64,000 nt of DNA from Brachypodium distachyon (lineage: Eukaryota > Streptophyta > Magnoliopsida > Poales > Poaceae), in the NCBI RefSeq assembly GCF_000005505.3, contig NC_016135.3:19686613-19750612 (forward strand), written 5' to 3'. Below the pieces are notes generated by a model. It was not told the origin of the DNA. It made no database searches and saw nothing but the letters and a program-made list of their open reading frames with translations. Every line of letters begins with the position of its first letter. The first letter of the stretch is position 1. The translations under genes and the position numbers were made by a program. Below, piece by piece: positions 1 to 12,169 of the stretch.

Positions 1-834
1 TACAACGCTTCTCTTTTGTTTCCGCCGTTGGATGAATAATTGAGATGGTATGTTTTTGTTTCGAAACGGGGATAGTCGTACACTTGTATCGATCCAATTC
101 AGGCATACTGTCACAGCTCCTCACGTGCAAGCATATTCATATATGAATGAGTACGGTGTCATGAGCAGAGCTTTCGAGTCGAATAATAGAAAGATCAGCT
201 GACGGATGAAAAGGATGTCCGTAAGATCGTCGTACTGTAACATTTGACTGCTCCCATTGGTTCAAGCAGCTCTGACTATTCAAGCTTTCAACCGCTTTAC
301 GACCAGCTTTCAACTTGTAATATAGGAACTTCTATCAAATTCAAAGCAGCAATTAACTACTTCGTCTCAGGCGCTCTACTGCCAATTTTCAATTCGTAAT
401 TTAGGAGCTTTCGAACTCAAATCACCTATCGACTGGATGAGGTCCATCTTTTAACTGATACACTATGAACTTCCAGCCTCAGCTATCAGCTATCACAAAA
501 TCCAACTTTTAAGTCAACAACCATAATTTGCAACTTAACCAGCATCAATTTTAACCCCAATTTGCAGAACATAAACTCAGAAACAGAAGAAACATTTGGG
601 AGAAAATCAACAAAACCATTTATCTAACATCCCCGGCCTCCAATCCTTCCATCATCGGTGCTAGACCCCGCCAACGCCGCCATCACGCTGAAGGTTGGAT
701 GCGGCGGAGCACAAGAAACTTAGTCAGTTGCATTGGTGTGTCCATGAGGGCACAACTGGAGGACTGGCTATGCCAATGTTGATATTCATTTTTGTTAGTA
801 GAGACAAGAATAGATAATGACTATGGTTAATGAA
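1..834. other. Intergenic, no gene seen
   Basis: This stretch is AT-rich and carries stop codons in all frames at short spacing. I see no splice-joined coding potential and no known repeat end. It lies upstream of a palindromic MITE. Confidence 0.5.
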
Positions 835-1215
835 AAGATACGGTTTTGCTATTTCTTAGTCGACTGAGAAATAACTATTTCTTAGTCGATGATTACAACC
901 TTTTGATCCAATCATTGAGATTCGTGTAAAATTCATGCAAGTTCGATGGATAAGAAAATCTTCATTGGATGGCTACGGTTGTCGACTGAGAAATAACTAT
1001 TTCTTAGTCGACTGAGAAATACTAGACACTCCCGAAAATATATTATATTTGAGGGAGGGTGGGACTATTTCTCGATTGGCTTAAAAATAGTTATTTCTCA
1101 TACGATACCATAGCCATCTGGTGGAGGTTCTATTAACATTTATCACGAATCTCAGTCGTAAGACGTAAGATTTGATGGTCGTTAAAGTCCACTTAGAAAT
1201 AGTTATCTTCGAACA
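835..1215. mobile_element. Palindromic MITE-like repeat
   Basis: Two nearly identical blocks, 849-889 and 981-1022, consist of head-to-head copies of the motif TATTTCTTAGTCGA / TCGACTGAGAAATA. The right half (about 1085-1213) contains inverted counterparts of the left half: ATAGTTATTTCTCA, CACGAATCTCAGTC and CTTAGAAATAGTT. The whole segment is therefore an imperfect inverted repeat that could fold back on itself. No ORF is present, so it would be non-autonomous. The family is not identified and the ends are approximate. Confidence 0.5.
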
Positions 1216-1944
1216 TCCTAGAATTTTGTGGTGGTCTCCATCTCCCTGTACTTTCATTGGTGCGAAACGAAGAAAACTTCCTGGACATTAATGTTTATCT
1301 ACAAAATTTATGGAACATGTTATTGGACGTGCATCCATAATGTCTCAACCAACGTTGTGGCAAGATGTATTTTTGTATCAGCTTGATGCATTAATGTATT
1401 GTCGTTACCAATTTTTTTTGTTTTGCAGAATATTGAAATGGAATGATGAAAAGAAAATGGCTACATATAGGGAGCAAACATTTGCTCCCTATCCCCGCCG
1501 CGCGACGGGCTAAAGTTGTTAGTCCCGGATACTACAAGTTACCATCTCAACATATTAAACTTGTCACCCCAAAGTACTAAAGTTGTCAGAAGACACGTGG
1601 TGTGGTCGCAGCCACGTTCTTTCGAACAACAGATCGTTTGCTCCAGAAGACGGAAGGACGAGCATTCGTTCCTTATAATTTTCCAAACGAAATAACCTAA
1701 CAAGAGTATTAAAGACCAAAATTTTGATACTTGTATGAATGAATAATTTGGCAAGCAAATGACTCCTTACCAAATCTAGCTCATTTTTGTTGCCAATTAT
1801 AACCGATTCATGAGCAACAAAAGGCTTCACCAAATATTTGGCGATGACAAGCTAGTGCTGGAAAATGTGTCAAATGCACTAGTTAGTCAAATCAAAGTTA
1901 AAAAAAAAACTTAAACCCTTGCGGCCACTCTGTGAACTGTCACC
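1216..1944. other. Upstream region of the RER gene
   Basis: No gene is supported here. Small ORFs at 1310-1513 and 1539-1833 have no recognisable motif. The last about 100 bases are probably the promoter and 5' UTR of the plastid gene starting at 1945; no convincing TATA box was seen. Confidence 0.4.
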
Positions 1945-4252
1945 ATGGCTTTCTCCGCCTCCCCATCCCTCTCCTCTCTCGCTTCCTCCACCGCCGCCGC
2001 GGCCGCGGCCGCCGCGATCTCTTCGTCCACTCGCTTCCCCCCTTCCAACTCCTTTCACGATCCAAAATCTCTTCAACCCTCTCTCAGACTATTCTCCCCG
2101 CTCCCCAAATCCCAATCGCTATCATGCTCCGGGCCGCACGTCCCCTGCGCCGCCACCGGCGACGGATCGGGTGCCGACAATAGCGGGAACGATTCAGGCG
2201 GAAACGGCGGAAAGGATGGAGGTGGCGGGGACGACGACGGCGGCGACGACGACTACGAGGAGGCCGAGTTTGGACCGCTGCTCGGCTTCCACGAGGTGGT
2301 TCGCCTCGCCGCTGCCCGCGGTGTGGCGCTCCCGGCCGACATGATGGAGGCGGCCAAGGACGCCGGCATCCGGGAAGTCTTATTGCTCCGATACTTCGAT
2401 TTGCAGGTATCAGTACTGCACTTCTTTTTTTAATCTGTCAAGGCGGCCGTTTTAATTTCTCATACCTTTCTATCTGCGTAGGCCGCACCGTGGCCACTCG
2501 GAGCAATGATACGGGCCTTCTCGATGCTCCGCAACAGGATGCTCGCCGATCCGTCGTTCCTCTTCAAAGTTGGCACCGAGGTGTGCGGCTGGTTTTTCAT
2601 CAGACACTGAGGTTCTGTATATTTTGTCCAGTGGGTTTTTAAGATGAGGTTTTGGATTGAATGCAGGTTGTGATCGACTCGTGCTGTGCAACGGGTGCCG
2701 AGGTGCAGAAGAGGGGAGAGGACTTCTGGGCAGAGTTTGAGTTGTACGCTGCTGATATTCTGATTGGGGTGGTGGTTGATATCGCCCTCGTGGGGATGTT
2801 GGCTCCCTATGTGAGATTCGGGAAGTCGTCTACTTCAACAGGGCTGCTTGGGAGATTCAACCGGATGGCTGGAGCTTTGCCAAGCAGGTGAAATTGTATT
2901 TCTTTATACTCTGTATAAGTTTTCCTCTAGAGGTTGATAGGTAATATGAAAGGAAAAGAAAGTCAAAAGGTGTTTAGGTTGTAGTTTCACTCGTCATAAC
3001 CATCAGACTCAGTCCAATAAATCAAATGAGATTGTGTGAACGGATTAAGCAGATGTTGCTTATCAGTAGTAGTAATTTGACTAATGAATGTCTCTTTACC
3101 TGTAGTGTTTTTGAAGCTGAAAGACCAGACTGCAGATTTACAGTTCAGCAAAGGATTGGAACATACTTTTATAAGGTAATGACTCTTATATCAAATGTAT
3201 TCACTCCGAATTCGAAGCATCATTGTTTATAGGAGTATATAGTTTTGGAATGCTGGAAAATCATTATGTTCTTTGGGCTGACTTGCTCTTATTCCAGGGT
3301 GTTTTGTATGGCTCTGTTGGATTTGTCTGTGGTATTATTGGCCAGGGAATTGCCAATATGATAATGACCGCTAAGAGGTAATGCTTATGCCTTGTGCTTT
3401 TGGCACATCTGAAATATCGTTCAATCTTCCAAAAAATAAAGTCAAGCATTCCATAATCATTTTCCCCATTTTTACTTTTGGCTGTCTCCTACTATGATAT
3501 CCTTTTCTGTAGGTGTTTCTATAAGTTTTATTTGTTGTTTGTTCACCACCTCACTAATGCTAATGAACAGTATTCCCAAATTATGTTTTCTCATAACTTG
3601 ACATGTGCTTCTTTTCATGTTTCAGGAATGTGAAAAAATCAGATGAAGATATTCCTGTTCCACCACTTATTAAGAGTGCTGCTCTTTGGGGTATGTGCAT
3701 TATGTGTTTCTCTGTTAGCACTTCTTTTACTTGATCGTAGTTACATGCTCAGTAACTGAAAATATCGGTTTGATGACTTTTACCACTTCTAGCATCTGAG
3801 TCCAACATACATGTTGGCTTACTTTAATGTTTAATGTCTTCAGTTTCATTTAGCTATGATTAAACTTTCTTGAGCATTCAACTATGTTCCTTCAGATAAT
3901 CTTGAAGGATATAGAAATAGATTCTGTTACTTGCTAATTTCACTGTTTATGTTATCTTTCTGCAGTGTGATCCCCATTTTATGCCCCAAATAGTATAACT
4001 GTATAAGCATATACCATTTGTACGTTCAATTCAACTGACAAGCAATGTTGACATATAGGTGTATTCCTTGCTGTATCATCCAATACACGCTATCAGATCA
4101 TCAATGGTCTGGAGCGAGTAGTTGAGGCATCACCAGTTGCGAAGAGTGCCCCTCCTGTTGCAATGGCTTTCACTGTTGGTGTTCGTTTTGCCAATAACAT
4201 CTATGGCGGCATGCAATTTATCGATTGGGCTCGATGGAGTGGGGTTCAGTAA
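1945..4252 (+). CDS. RER4: RETICULATA-RELATED chloroplast protein
   Basis: Seven coding exons: 1945-2406, 2482-2580, 2667-2887, 3106-3175, 3298-3377, 3626-3690 and 4059-4252. They join in phase to 396 aa with GT-AG introns. The N terminus is Ser/Ala-rich with few acidic residues, as in a plastid transit peptide, followed by a Gly/Asp-rich acidic linker. The conserved DUF3411 core then follows: LLRYFDLQ, SMLRNRMLADPSFLFKVGTE, AEVQKRGEDFW, NGLERVVE, and a C terminus ending FIDWARWSGVQ. Two or three hydrophobic stretches (for example around exons 3 and 5) fit a plastid envelope protein. From memory it is closest to Arabidopsis RER4. Family members affect leaf mesophyll development and plastid metabolism; the molecular function is not established. 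The ATG at 1945 has a good context (CACCATGG) and heads the transit peptide. No defects were seen. Confidence 0.93.
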
Positions 4253-5199
4253 GGGTGAGTTATCTTATTTTAGTTGTTCATTTTTTTCATATCCCACCAA
4301 TCGAAGGCTGTCTTGTCTTTCCATTTATAATCAAATAAATGTTGCAGACCGTAAGAGAACACTGAATTTTTTGCAGCCTTTTTTTGGGGGTGGGGGGTGC
4401 TGAGTGGGATTAGCAGCTGCAGCCCTCTGGAAGTTGTGAAATTTCATCGCTTGGAGAAAACCAAAGGATCGAGATGACATCACAAGGTTGGCATACATGA
4501 GCTAAGCTGCCTAAGCACAGTTTTATTTCAGTTACTCTTGTGGGAGTGCGCCTGTATTGAGAGTTTGAGACCAAAACTGACATAATTGTAACTTCATCGT
4601 TTAATTGATCGTGAGTAATATGACTCGACTGTGAATTGACTGTCCCCACTCCCCAGTATACCCCGAAACCATTTCTTTATATGTACTTGAATTAGCCAAA
4701 TTCCCTGTTAAAATAACGTTGAAACAGGATAACACATTTTTTTTTCAGCTATGTGCTATACTGTGCCGAAAAAGACGGCCCTCCATACTTCTAATGGCAG
4801 GCCGTGCTGCTTCGTATCACATGGATCATCATTAAGCGTTTCCTATAGATGGATTTCACCGCTTGGCAGGATAATTTTGTCAAACCAGATAACAGAAGCT
4901 GTGTCAACGTACCAGTCCGAACTGTCGGCTTACCAAACCCGACTGTTGACTGGAATGTGACAACGGAAGCCGTCTGCCGAAAATGACATATCTATCGCAT
5001 CCGAGTAACTGTGAAATAAAGTCGTAGCATGGCACCTCACAAATGAAGGCGTGTTTCAACCTGCGACGCCAATGCCCGAGTACCCAATTTGAATACGCAA
5101 TGCAACAATTTGAATACGCAATGCAAAGGGAAGGGACATGAATACTCGTTCGCTAATACTAGCTCTGAGGAAATAGGTGAAGAAGCATGTAGCAAAAAG
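4253..5199. other. RER 3' region and kinase 5' region
   Basis: AT-rich sequence after the RER stop codon, probably 3' UTR followed by the kinase promoter. A 15-base direct repeat (TTTGAATACGCAATG) occurs at about 5089 and 5108. No independent gene is supported. Confidence 0.5.
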
Positions 5200-8100
5200 A
5201 TGGTCTTGACCATGGCGGCTCTCCTGCCGCTGGTAATGATGCTTCTTGCCAAACAAGCTGCGTCCGCGGCGAGCCGCAGTTGCCGGACGAGCTGCGGCCT
5301 GATCGACTTCTCCTACCCCTTCGGCATAGGCTCCGGATGCTCCCTGCCGGGATTCAACCTCACCTGCGACGACAACGTGTCCGGCAAACGTCTCCGGCTC
5401 AGCAGCCCCAACGTGACGGTGTCACGGTGAGCTACATGATCCCAGCGAGCTCCTCCGGTTCTGCGCTCGCCGTCAGGATCGGGCGCTCGGTGCTCCTGAC
5501 ACCCGATGCCGGGACGTTGTCCTCTGCCGCCTCGTGGGACGGACCCGGCAGGCCCTTTGCCATCTCTGGCACGTCGAATATGTCGCTGTTTGTCCTCGGT
5601 TGCGGCGTCACGGCCACGCTGCTCGACCGTGGCACGGGCACCACGGTCGGCAACTGCTCCGTGGTCTGCGCCGGGGTGAAGGTCATGCAGAGGCTTCCGG
5701 ACGGGCTCTGTGTCGGCGTGGGCTGCTGCCGCATCGACTTGCGCGTGCCACTTCAGACGTTCAACCTGAACCTGTCGCGCACCGGTGATGGCGTCAGCCG
5801 GGACAGACTGAGCTTCTTGGTCACCAGCCAAAACGGGTACAGGTTCCGGCCGAGCGATCTGGAGCATGGCATTGACGCCAAGATGGTTGCTCCGGCTCTG
5901 CTGGATTGGGCCATCCCTGACCAGCCAGACTGCAAAGGCGCGATGGAGGACAGGGCGACATATGCCTGTGTCAGCAAGGACAGTGAGTGCCGGGACTCGC
6001 CAATAGGAGGGTACGTCTGCCACTGCTCCACGGGCTTCTCCGGCAACGCCTATGTCGTCGACGGCTGCGTACCAGACCAAGGTAACCCCCTCCGTCTCTG
6101 TCCCGACACTTGAATGCCAGTTTACAGTAATTTTATCTGTCGGTCTACATGTTTGGCTTAATCATTTCTTATCTGTATGCTTCTCCTCTTCCAACAGTTT
6201 ATGGCTCCACCCAGCCTAAGGCGAATTGTCCGGCGAGGTGCGGGAACGTGAGCGTTCCATTCCCATTTGGCATGGAGCTGGGCTGCTTTGCAAGGATCCA
6301 TCTCTACCTGACATGTAACCCTGGGCCTTCTCCTGCCATCCTCCAAATTACCGAGCACCAGGTAGTCACCGACATATATCCATCGACGAAGGCATCTTGA
6401 GGATCCAGAAGCTGTCAGACCCAGGTGGTTTCTTGGGGGATCGGGATACCACGCTCTATTCATTCTCCAAAGAATCTGGGATGGTGAAGTGGGCTGTTGA
6501 TAGCCCAACTTGCAGGGAGGCAATGCTGAACAACAACGAGTACAGATGCTTCAGCGTGCATAGCCAATGCGTGGATGTCACCGACGACAGAACAAGCATG
6601 CATGTCGGCTACAGGTGCAAATGCTCTCCCGGTTTCCAAGGAAATCCTTACCTCGAAGATGGATGCGCAGGCAAGTTCTTCATATATATGCTTAATTTCC
6701 CTTCTCGTGGAATAATTATCTCAGGAAGTTTGTTCTTTTTTCCCCATTTCTGATGGTGCTCCGTGCATCATGCAGATATCAACGAGTGCTTGCAGCTAGA
6801 TAAATTCACTTGCAATGGAATCTGTCACAATAGCCTGGGAAGTTACAGCTGCTCAAGTTGCCCGCGTGGAACTGATTTCGACAGAATTGCAAGGGAATGC
6901 AGAGCGTCCAACGTCATCTTAGGTATGCCGTTTAGAGAAAATTCAGATGTTTGCAGTTTGCAACATAAGTACATAACCCATATCAACTCGATCTTCAGAA
7001 GCGAGGGATCACTAACACGGTGGAACCAATGCAATGCAATGCGATGCAGGTATTACCATTGGGTTTAGCTCTGCCGGGGGCATTCTATTTCTCGCGGCAA
7101 TCGCGGTCATTGTCATCCGAAGATGGAAGAAAGGTGTCCGGAAGCAGCTCAGAAGGAGGCACTTTCGCAAGAACAAAGGCATTCTCCTGGAACAGCTTGT
7201 CTCCTCCGACCCAACTGCCAGCGACAGCACCAAAATATTCTCCCTGGCAGAGCTAGAGAAGGCGACCAACAACTTTGACCACTCGCGCGTGCTTGGCCGC
7301 GGCGGCCGCGGGACGGTGTACAAGGGCATCCTGACCGACCAGCGCGTCGTCGCCATCAAGAGGGCAAAGCTGGTGGCGACTGCCGAGATCGACCAGTTCA
7401 TCAACGAGGTTGCCATCCTGTCACAGATCAACCACAGGAACGTGGTGAAGCTCCACGGATGCTGCCTGGAAGCCGAGGTCCCTCTACTTGTCTACGAGTT
7501 CGTCTCCGACGGCACGCTCTACGACCTCTTGCAGCGCGAGCAAGATGGTGGTGGTCTGTTCCCGCTTCCCTGGCAGGAGCGCCTAAGGCTCGCCACCGAG
7601 GTCGCCGGCGCGCTAACGTACCTGCACTCGGCAGCCTCGACGTCGATCCTTCATAGAGACATCAAGTCCATGAATGTGCTTCTGAACGACAGCCACACAG
7701 CAAAGGTTTCGGATTTCGGCGCGTCGAGGTCGATTCCGATTGACCAGACGCACGTGGTCACCGCCGTGCAAGGCACATTCGGCTACCTGGACCCAGAGTA
7801 CTACCACACGGGCCGATTGACCGAGAAAAGCGATGTTTACAGTTTTGGTGTGATACTTGTTGAGCTGTTGACGAGAAAGAAGCCGATCGCTGAGAACGAG
7901 AATGGTGAGATGCAGAACCTGTCGAACTACTTCTTGTGGGCTATGGGGGAGAGGCATCTGAAGGAGATAGTGGATGGCCATGTTATGGAGGGAGAAGATA
8001 AGGAGGTGATCGAGCACATGGCTGGCTTGGCGCGAGAGTGCCTGAACTTGAGGGGGCAGGACAGGCCTAGCATGAAGGACGTGGAGATGAGGCTGCAGTT

Positions 8101-8287
8101 CCTGAGGGCACGGAAGGTACTTGCTTCGAGAGAAGATGATGAGGTGGTAATCCGGCGGCGGCCTCACCCTGGAGCAGGCAGGGATGATGATGGGCGCCGA
8201 GCCGTTGTAGCGGTTGCTGGTCACGATGGAACACGCCAATACAGCCTAGAGCAAGAGTTCGTGTCGTCCTTGCGCATACCGCGGTGA
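5200..8287 (+). pseudogene. WAK: Wall-associated receptor kinase, two frameshifts in ectodomain
   Basis: Exons: 5200-6081, 6198-6670, 6776-6922 and 7050-8287. Order: signal peptide (hydrophobic after Met-5200), first GUB_WAK-type Cys-rich domain (CGLIDFSYPFGIG), EGF-like segment ending at the exon 1 boundary, second GUB_WAK domain (CGNVSVPFPFGM), EGF-like, calcium-binding EGF (DINECLQ), a single TM helix at the start of exon 4, then a Ser/Thr kinase. The kinase has all key residues: GRGGRGTVYKG loop, VAIKRAK lysine, HRDIKSMN, DFGASR, DPEYY and QDRPSM. The frame is lost twice: near 5425 (stop 5428-5430; the following sequence reads on in another frame) and near 6376, where ATATAT in place of ATAT adds two bases (stop 6398-6400). 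WAKs link wall pectin sensing to defence and growth; this copy probably cannot make a full receptor. A sequencing error is the alternative. Exon 2 ends with a GC donor. Confidence 0.85.
6671..6775 (+). other. GC-AG intron in the WAK gene
   Basis: Exon 2 must end at 6670 to keep the frame into DINECLQ. The donor there is CAG|GCAAGT, a strong match to the minority GC donor class; the acceptor is TGCAG. No GT near this point preserves both frame and domain. Confidence 0.75.
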
Positions 8288-9022
8288 CATTGCAGGAAGT
8301 TTCGCCATTGAATCTTGCGGGGGAAGACAGTATACGATTCCAGTCCACATCTACGGTGATCGCAAATTCATGCTTGGGGATCTTGATTTCCCCGTCCTTC
8401 TTTTCGTCTAGTCTTGAAGATTTCACCGTGGAGTCTCGCAAGGCCATTGTTGTCGACGTGAGACGGTGAGGCGGGGACAGCGCATGCAAGGTGTTTGAGA
8501 AAATGCCCAGTCATGCAGTTCAGGTTTTAGCGTGAACCGATTTTACCTGATCCGAAATCCAAACAGCAGCATTACAGTCATACTGTCCCAACTCCTCTTC
8601 CAAGGTACGCAAGTCTGAGTCTATTTAGTACTGCTACTGCTAGCCACTCTGTTCCAGTTAATGTCTGAGTATATTTAGTACGTACGAGCAGCATACTTTT
8701 CCAGTCTAGTATTCCGATCGAAGCTGTGAAAGTGTAAAGGACGCTAGGACAGCACACAATGATTGTAACTTTATTTATGATTATACAATTGATAACCTTG
8801 CTGCAACTTCTCTCACTATTTAATATTTACACACACACACTATGGGAAATCAAACAACAAAAGCATAAACTTGCCCTTCATCCCTTTGTACATAGTTTTA
8901 CTTGACTATACCGGCTTATTGCCGACATAAGGATTTTCTAAATATCTGGAGAATTGCCAAATCTACAGATGGGTGATATCAATCCGAATCTTTGCTTCGT
9001 AACATCTCTTTCCCCGAACACT
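8288..9022. other. Intergenic between WAK and YSL
   Basis: Convergent gene ends. A short ORF (8284-8469) starts at the WAK stop and has no recognisable domain. A (CA)n microsatellite lies near 8832-8842. Nothing else was seen. Confidence 0.5.
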
Positions 9023-11973
9023 CTAGGACAGTGTCTGAATGAAAGCATCCACCTTCTCGTTCATCCCTCTTGCCAGAAACTTCATGCAGATTGGAGGTTT
9101 CACCTTGGCAAGAGCAAGCACTGACTGAGGTAGAACCCATAATCCATCACCGCAGATCAAGCCGGAAGCAACTGCAGGTGCAAACGTTTCTGATTTGGCT
9201 CTGTCCAGCCTTTGCCATACAAAAAGGATCACTGTCCCAAGGAACATATCGATTGCGAAATACGATCCTAGGTAGAATGGTATTGCCATAGCCATTGGGA
9301 TTGGTATAAATCTTGATACCTTCTTGGGAACGAGATCTCTAATCAAGTTGATGGCGACTGCTGCAGCAAAGAATATGTAGCAAAGAGTGAGGCAGTTCTT
9401 TGGTAGTGATGAGAAGCCATCGACACCTAGTATCGCCATGCTGCGGAAGATGGCAGCATTTGGTGCAGGGTACTCGCTGCCACTGATGCCAATATTATCA
9501 AAGGCCTTGTAAAAAAGCCAGAACACACACGGAGCAATGACACAACCCATTGCAGTGCCTATGACTTGGCTGATGAACATTGACCTTGGGGAAGCCAGTG
9601 TCAAGTATCCTGTTTTGAAGTCCTGCATCAAATCAGCAGCAGTAGAAACAATGCTCATCATCACACCACAGGCAGCCAGGCCCGCAAGAACACCCCCATG
9701 TGAAGCACCTGTCCATGCACCAAAAGCAAAGATTGCCAGCTTTCCGTAAGTTGTAACAAGCGACCAATCCGTGAGACCAGCACCATAGGCATTACAGAAG
9801 GCAAGTATAGGTGCGACGATATAGGCTACCAAGATTTGGTACCACTTTAGCTGTGGGAATATCTGCGGGACAGTGCCAATAGATATGGCAGCAACAACAG
9901 CATAGCCTCCGTATGCAATGTACCAGGGAATTTGATCTTTGAGAAAGAGTTCATTTCGCCGCTCCTCATCATATGAGATAGCTTCATTACTGTTACTTGT
10001 TTCATCATCAGAAACTGGAAGTGTGCTAGCGTTACTCTTCTTGAGTTGAGATCTTAATGAGCGAACTGTGAGAAAGAGCATCTTGAGAAAGTTATAGAGG
10101 CCATCCCCAAGAATCAAGGCAATGGCTATGAACACCTGTAATACCAATTGAAATTTAGTAGCAGAAAGGATAACAGAGAACTCAAAAAAAGAATGTAATT
10201 CATACCCGGTAGCCTTGCATTCCATGAAGATTGCTATCAGCAAGATCGGCAGAGAACCAGATACCCCTTTTCTTGGCTATGAGAGGCCACATTATTCCCC
10301 ATGAGAGGATGCCTCCCAGGAGAACAGATACGTTGACAATATGTGGGCAAATCATTCCAACTCCAACATAGGTAGGAGAGAAGTCAAAGTAAAACCTTAC
10401 AAAAAGAAGATCGATTAAGGAGCATGTTCAAACTAATGTGCCCTGCTGATCTGAACGAAACAGCAAATTCCCGAGTTGGATGGGAAATAAAATTGATTGG
10501 AGGAATTCTTGCAGGGTGCAATCTTACCTGTTGTTGAAAGCTTGCATGCCTAGTGATGGGAATTGATTGAAGCCACAGAACTCGGTAGCTGTGTAGAACC
10601 ACTGAAAGAAACCCCAGAGGAAGCTGAGAACGAAGAATGTGCCCAGTTTCTTTACTTGTTTTCTGTAAAATTATACAGACCGACGCAAAACTCATAAGAT
10701 CATTGTGTTTGTCTGACAGAGTAGCACATAAATGGAAAGGTGTGTAGTATTCACCCTGCAATCTTGGCACCATGGGGCGTGTGAAAGCCGTTTATTAGGT
10801 AGGCAGTTGCGGTGCCACTGGGATAGGTCAGCTTGTAGTCGATGATCATAATCTGAACAGTGCTAATTTGGTTAAAATGGCAAAGGTATGATTGCTTCAG
10901 AAAGTATTACGAGTTCAGAACATAGATTAATTTGACCTTTCTGAGTGGCACAAGACCAAAAAGCCCAATGAAGCTGACCAGCAAGAGGAAGCCAATTATC
11001 CATCCAAGATGCGGATTCTTGATATTTTGAGGATTATCTGCCTCGGTTGACTGCGAAGCGATTCTATCACTCATGGCCAATAGGTAGTTACCGAAGCCCC
11101 CTGAAATAAACGGATGGGTTAATTGTGACATACCGATACTAAGCTAGTGCTCTATTAGTTTTTTTTTCTCCTGCTCGTATCATCTACTACAAAATTCATT
11201 TTCCAGAAAAGTCCGGGCACAAGTTTTCTTCCGAACCAGAGTTTTAGCAAAAACTTCGGGTATGTAGATGGAGTTGATGTAGTCATATACGATACTGCAT
11301 CTACTAATCTAGCAGGCTTTAAAAGCTTGCCTAGTTTGGTACCAGCATGCAAGCAACCAAAATTGATTCTCATGCATCTGTTATTATTCGTACTTGCAAG
11401 CTGAATCATGAATGATCATGGTAAAGTAGCACACGGCAAGTACAACAATCCGAGGACTTTGGAAATCGATGGATGTGATGCCCCCACAAAGAACTTACCG
11501 CTGAAAGCAATGTCGTAGGCGGCGACGACGCAGGTCTGGATGACTGTGTTCTCCTGCCTCGTGAAGGGCTGCCTGAGGAGGCCCACCTTCTGGATGGCGG
11601 CCGTCCAGAGGCGGACGAAGAAGAAGCTGAGGAGCCCCGCGGAGACGTTGAGCGAGGGGATGACGCCGATGGTGAGGTTGAGCTTCATGACGATGACGCT
11701 GAACATGACGGCCAGGAAGAAGCTCACCACGAAGGCGCGCACCGTCAGCTGCTCCCGCCACGTCGGCACCCGCTGGTCCGCGAACGCCTGCTCCACGGAC
11801 GCCGCCGCCACTTCGTCCTCCCCGTCGCCGGGTGCCGATGATGGCGCGGCGGCGCCGTCGCTGGGGCTCGGCTGCTTGGTCCGCCGCCGGAGCTCGCTCG
11901 CCTCCACCATCTCCACGTCCGCCGCGGCGGCGCCGTTTGGGTCGGCTGTTTCGTCCTGCGTAGCGGCGGCCAT
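9023..11973 (-). CDS. YSL: Yellow Stripe-Like transporter, copy 1
   Basis: Six exons on the minus strand: 11499-11973, 10937-11100, 10755-10852, 10528-10662, 10206-10395 and 9023-10135, total 724 aa. It belongs to the oligopeptide transporter family (YS1/YSL clade), proton-coupled uptake of Fe(III)-phytosiderophore or metal-nicotianamine across membranes. Hallmarks are [38 protein letters not shown], the exon 3 peptide with [46 protein letters not shown], and the C-terminal [16 protein letters not shown] / KPPICMKFL. It has about a dozen hydrophobic segments and a hydrophilic loop ([14 protein letters not shown]) early in exon 6. The start at 11973 gives MAAATQDE; an in-frame ATG at 12012 would add 13 residues and cannot be excluded. 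A TATA box (TATAAAA, minus) lies at 12081-12087. It is divergent from copy 2. No disabling change was seen; the substrate is not deducible. Confidence 0.95.
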
Positions 11974-12080
11974 TTGGAATTTGGCTGCAGCTAGCCGAGC
12001 AAGAGAGAGCACTGACCACGGACGCTGGCTGCTGCCTCTCTAGCTTAAGGTGGCCCGCTGCACGCCACAGAGCACTTGGA

Positions 12081-12087
12081 TTTTATA
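12081..12087 (-). promoter_or_regulatory. TATA box of YSL copy 1
   Basis: TATAAAA on the minus strand, 108 bases upstream of the chosen ATG, in a stretch otherwise free of such motifs. The spacing is normal for a plant promoter with a short 5' UTR. Confidence 0.6.
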
Positions 12088-12169
12088 CAGAACGGCCGGC
12101 CATTGTCAAGACAACGATACCGTGACCGTAGGATCTACGGCCGGCTGGTGGCTAATTTGAGACTGATTA

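Noticed and set aside
1919..2344. 141-codon frame overlapping RER exon 1
   Set aside because: Pro/Arg-rich shadow of the transit-peptide exon.
5089..5199. Earlier WAK start at 5089
   Set aside because: In frame, but it would place about 37 polar residues before the signal peptide; Met-5200 directly precedes the hydrophobic segment.
5425..5445. Tiny intron at GTGAGC explaining the first WAK frame change
   Set aside because: The only nearby acceptor gives an intron of about 19 bases, too short for plant splicing.
5313..6080. 255-codon antisense frame over WAK exon 1
   Set aside because: Shadow frame of GC-rich coding sequence; no motif.
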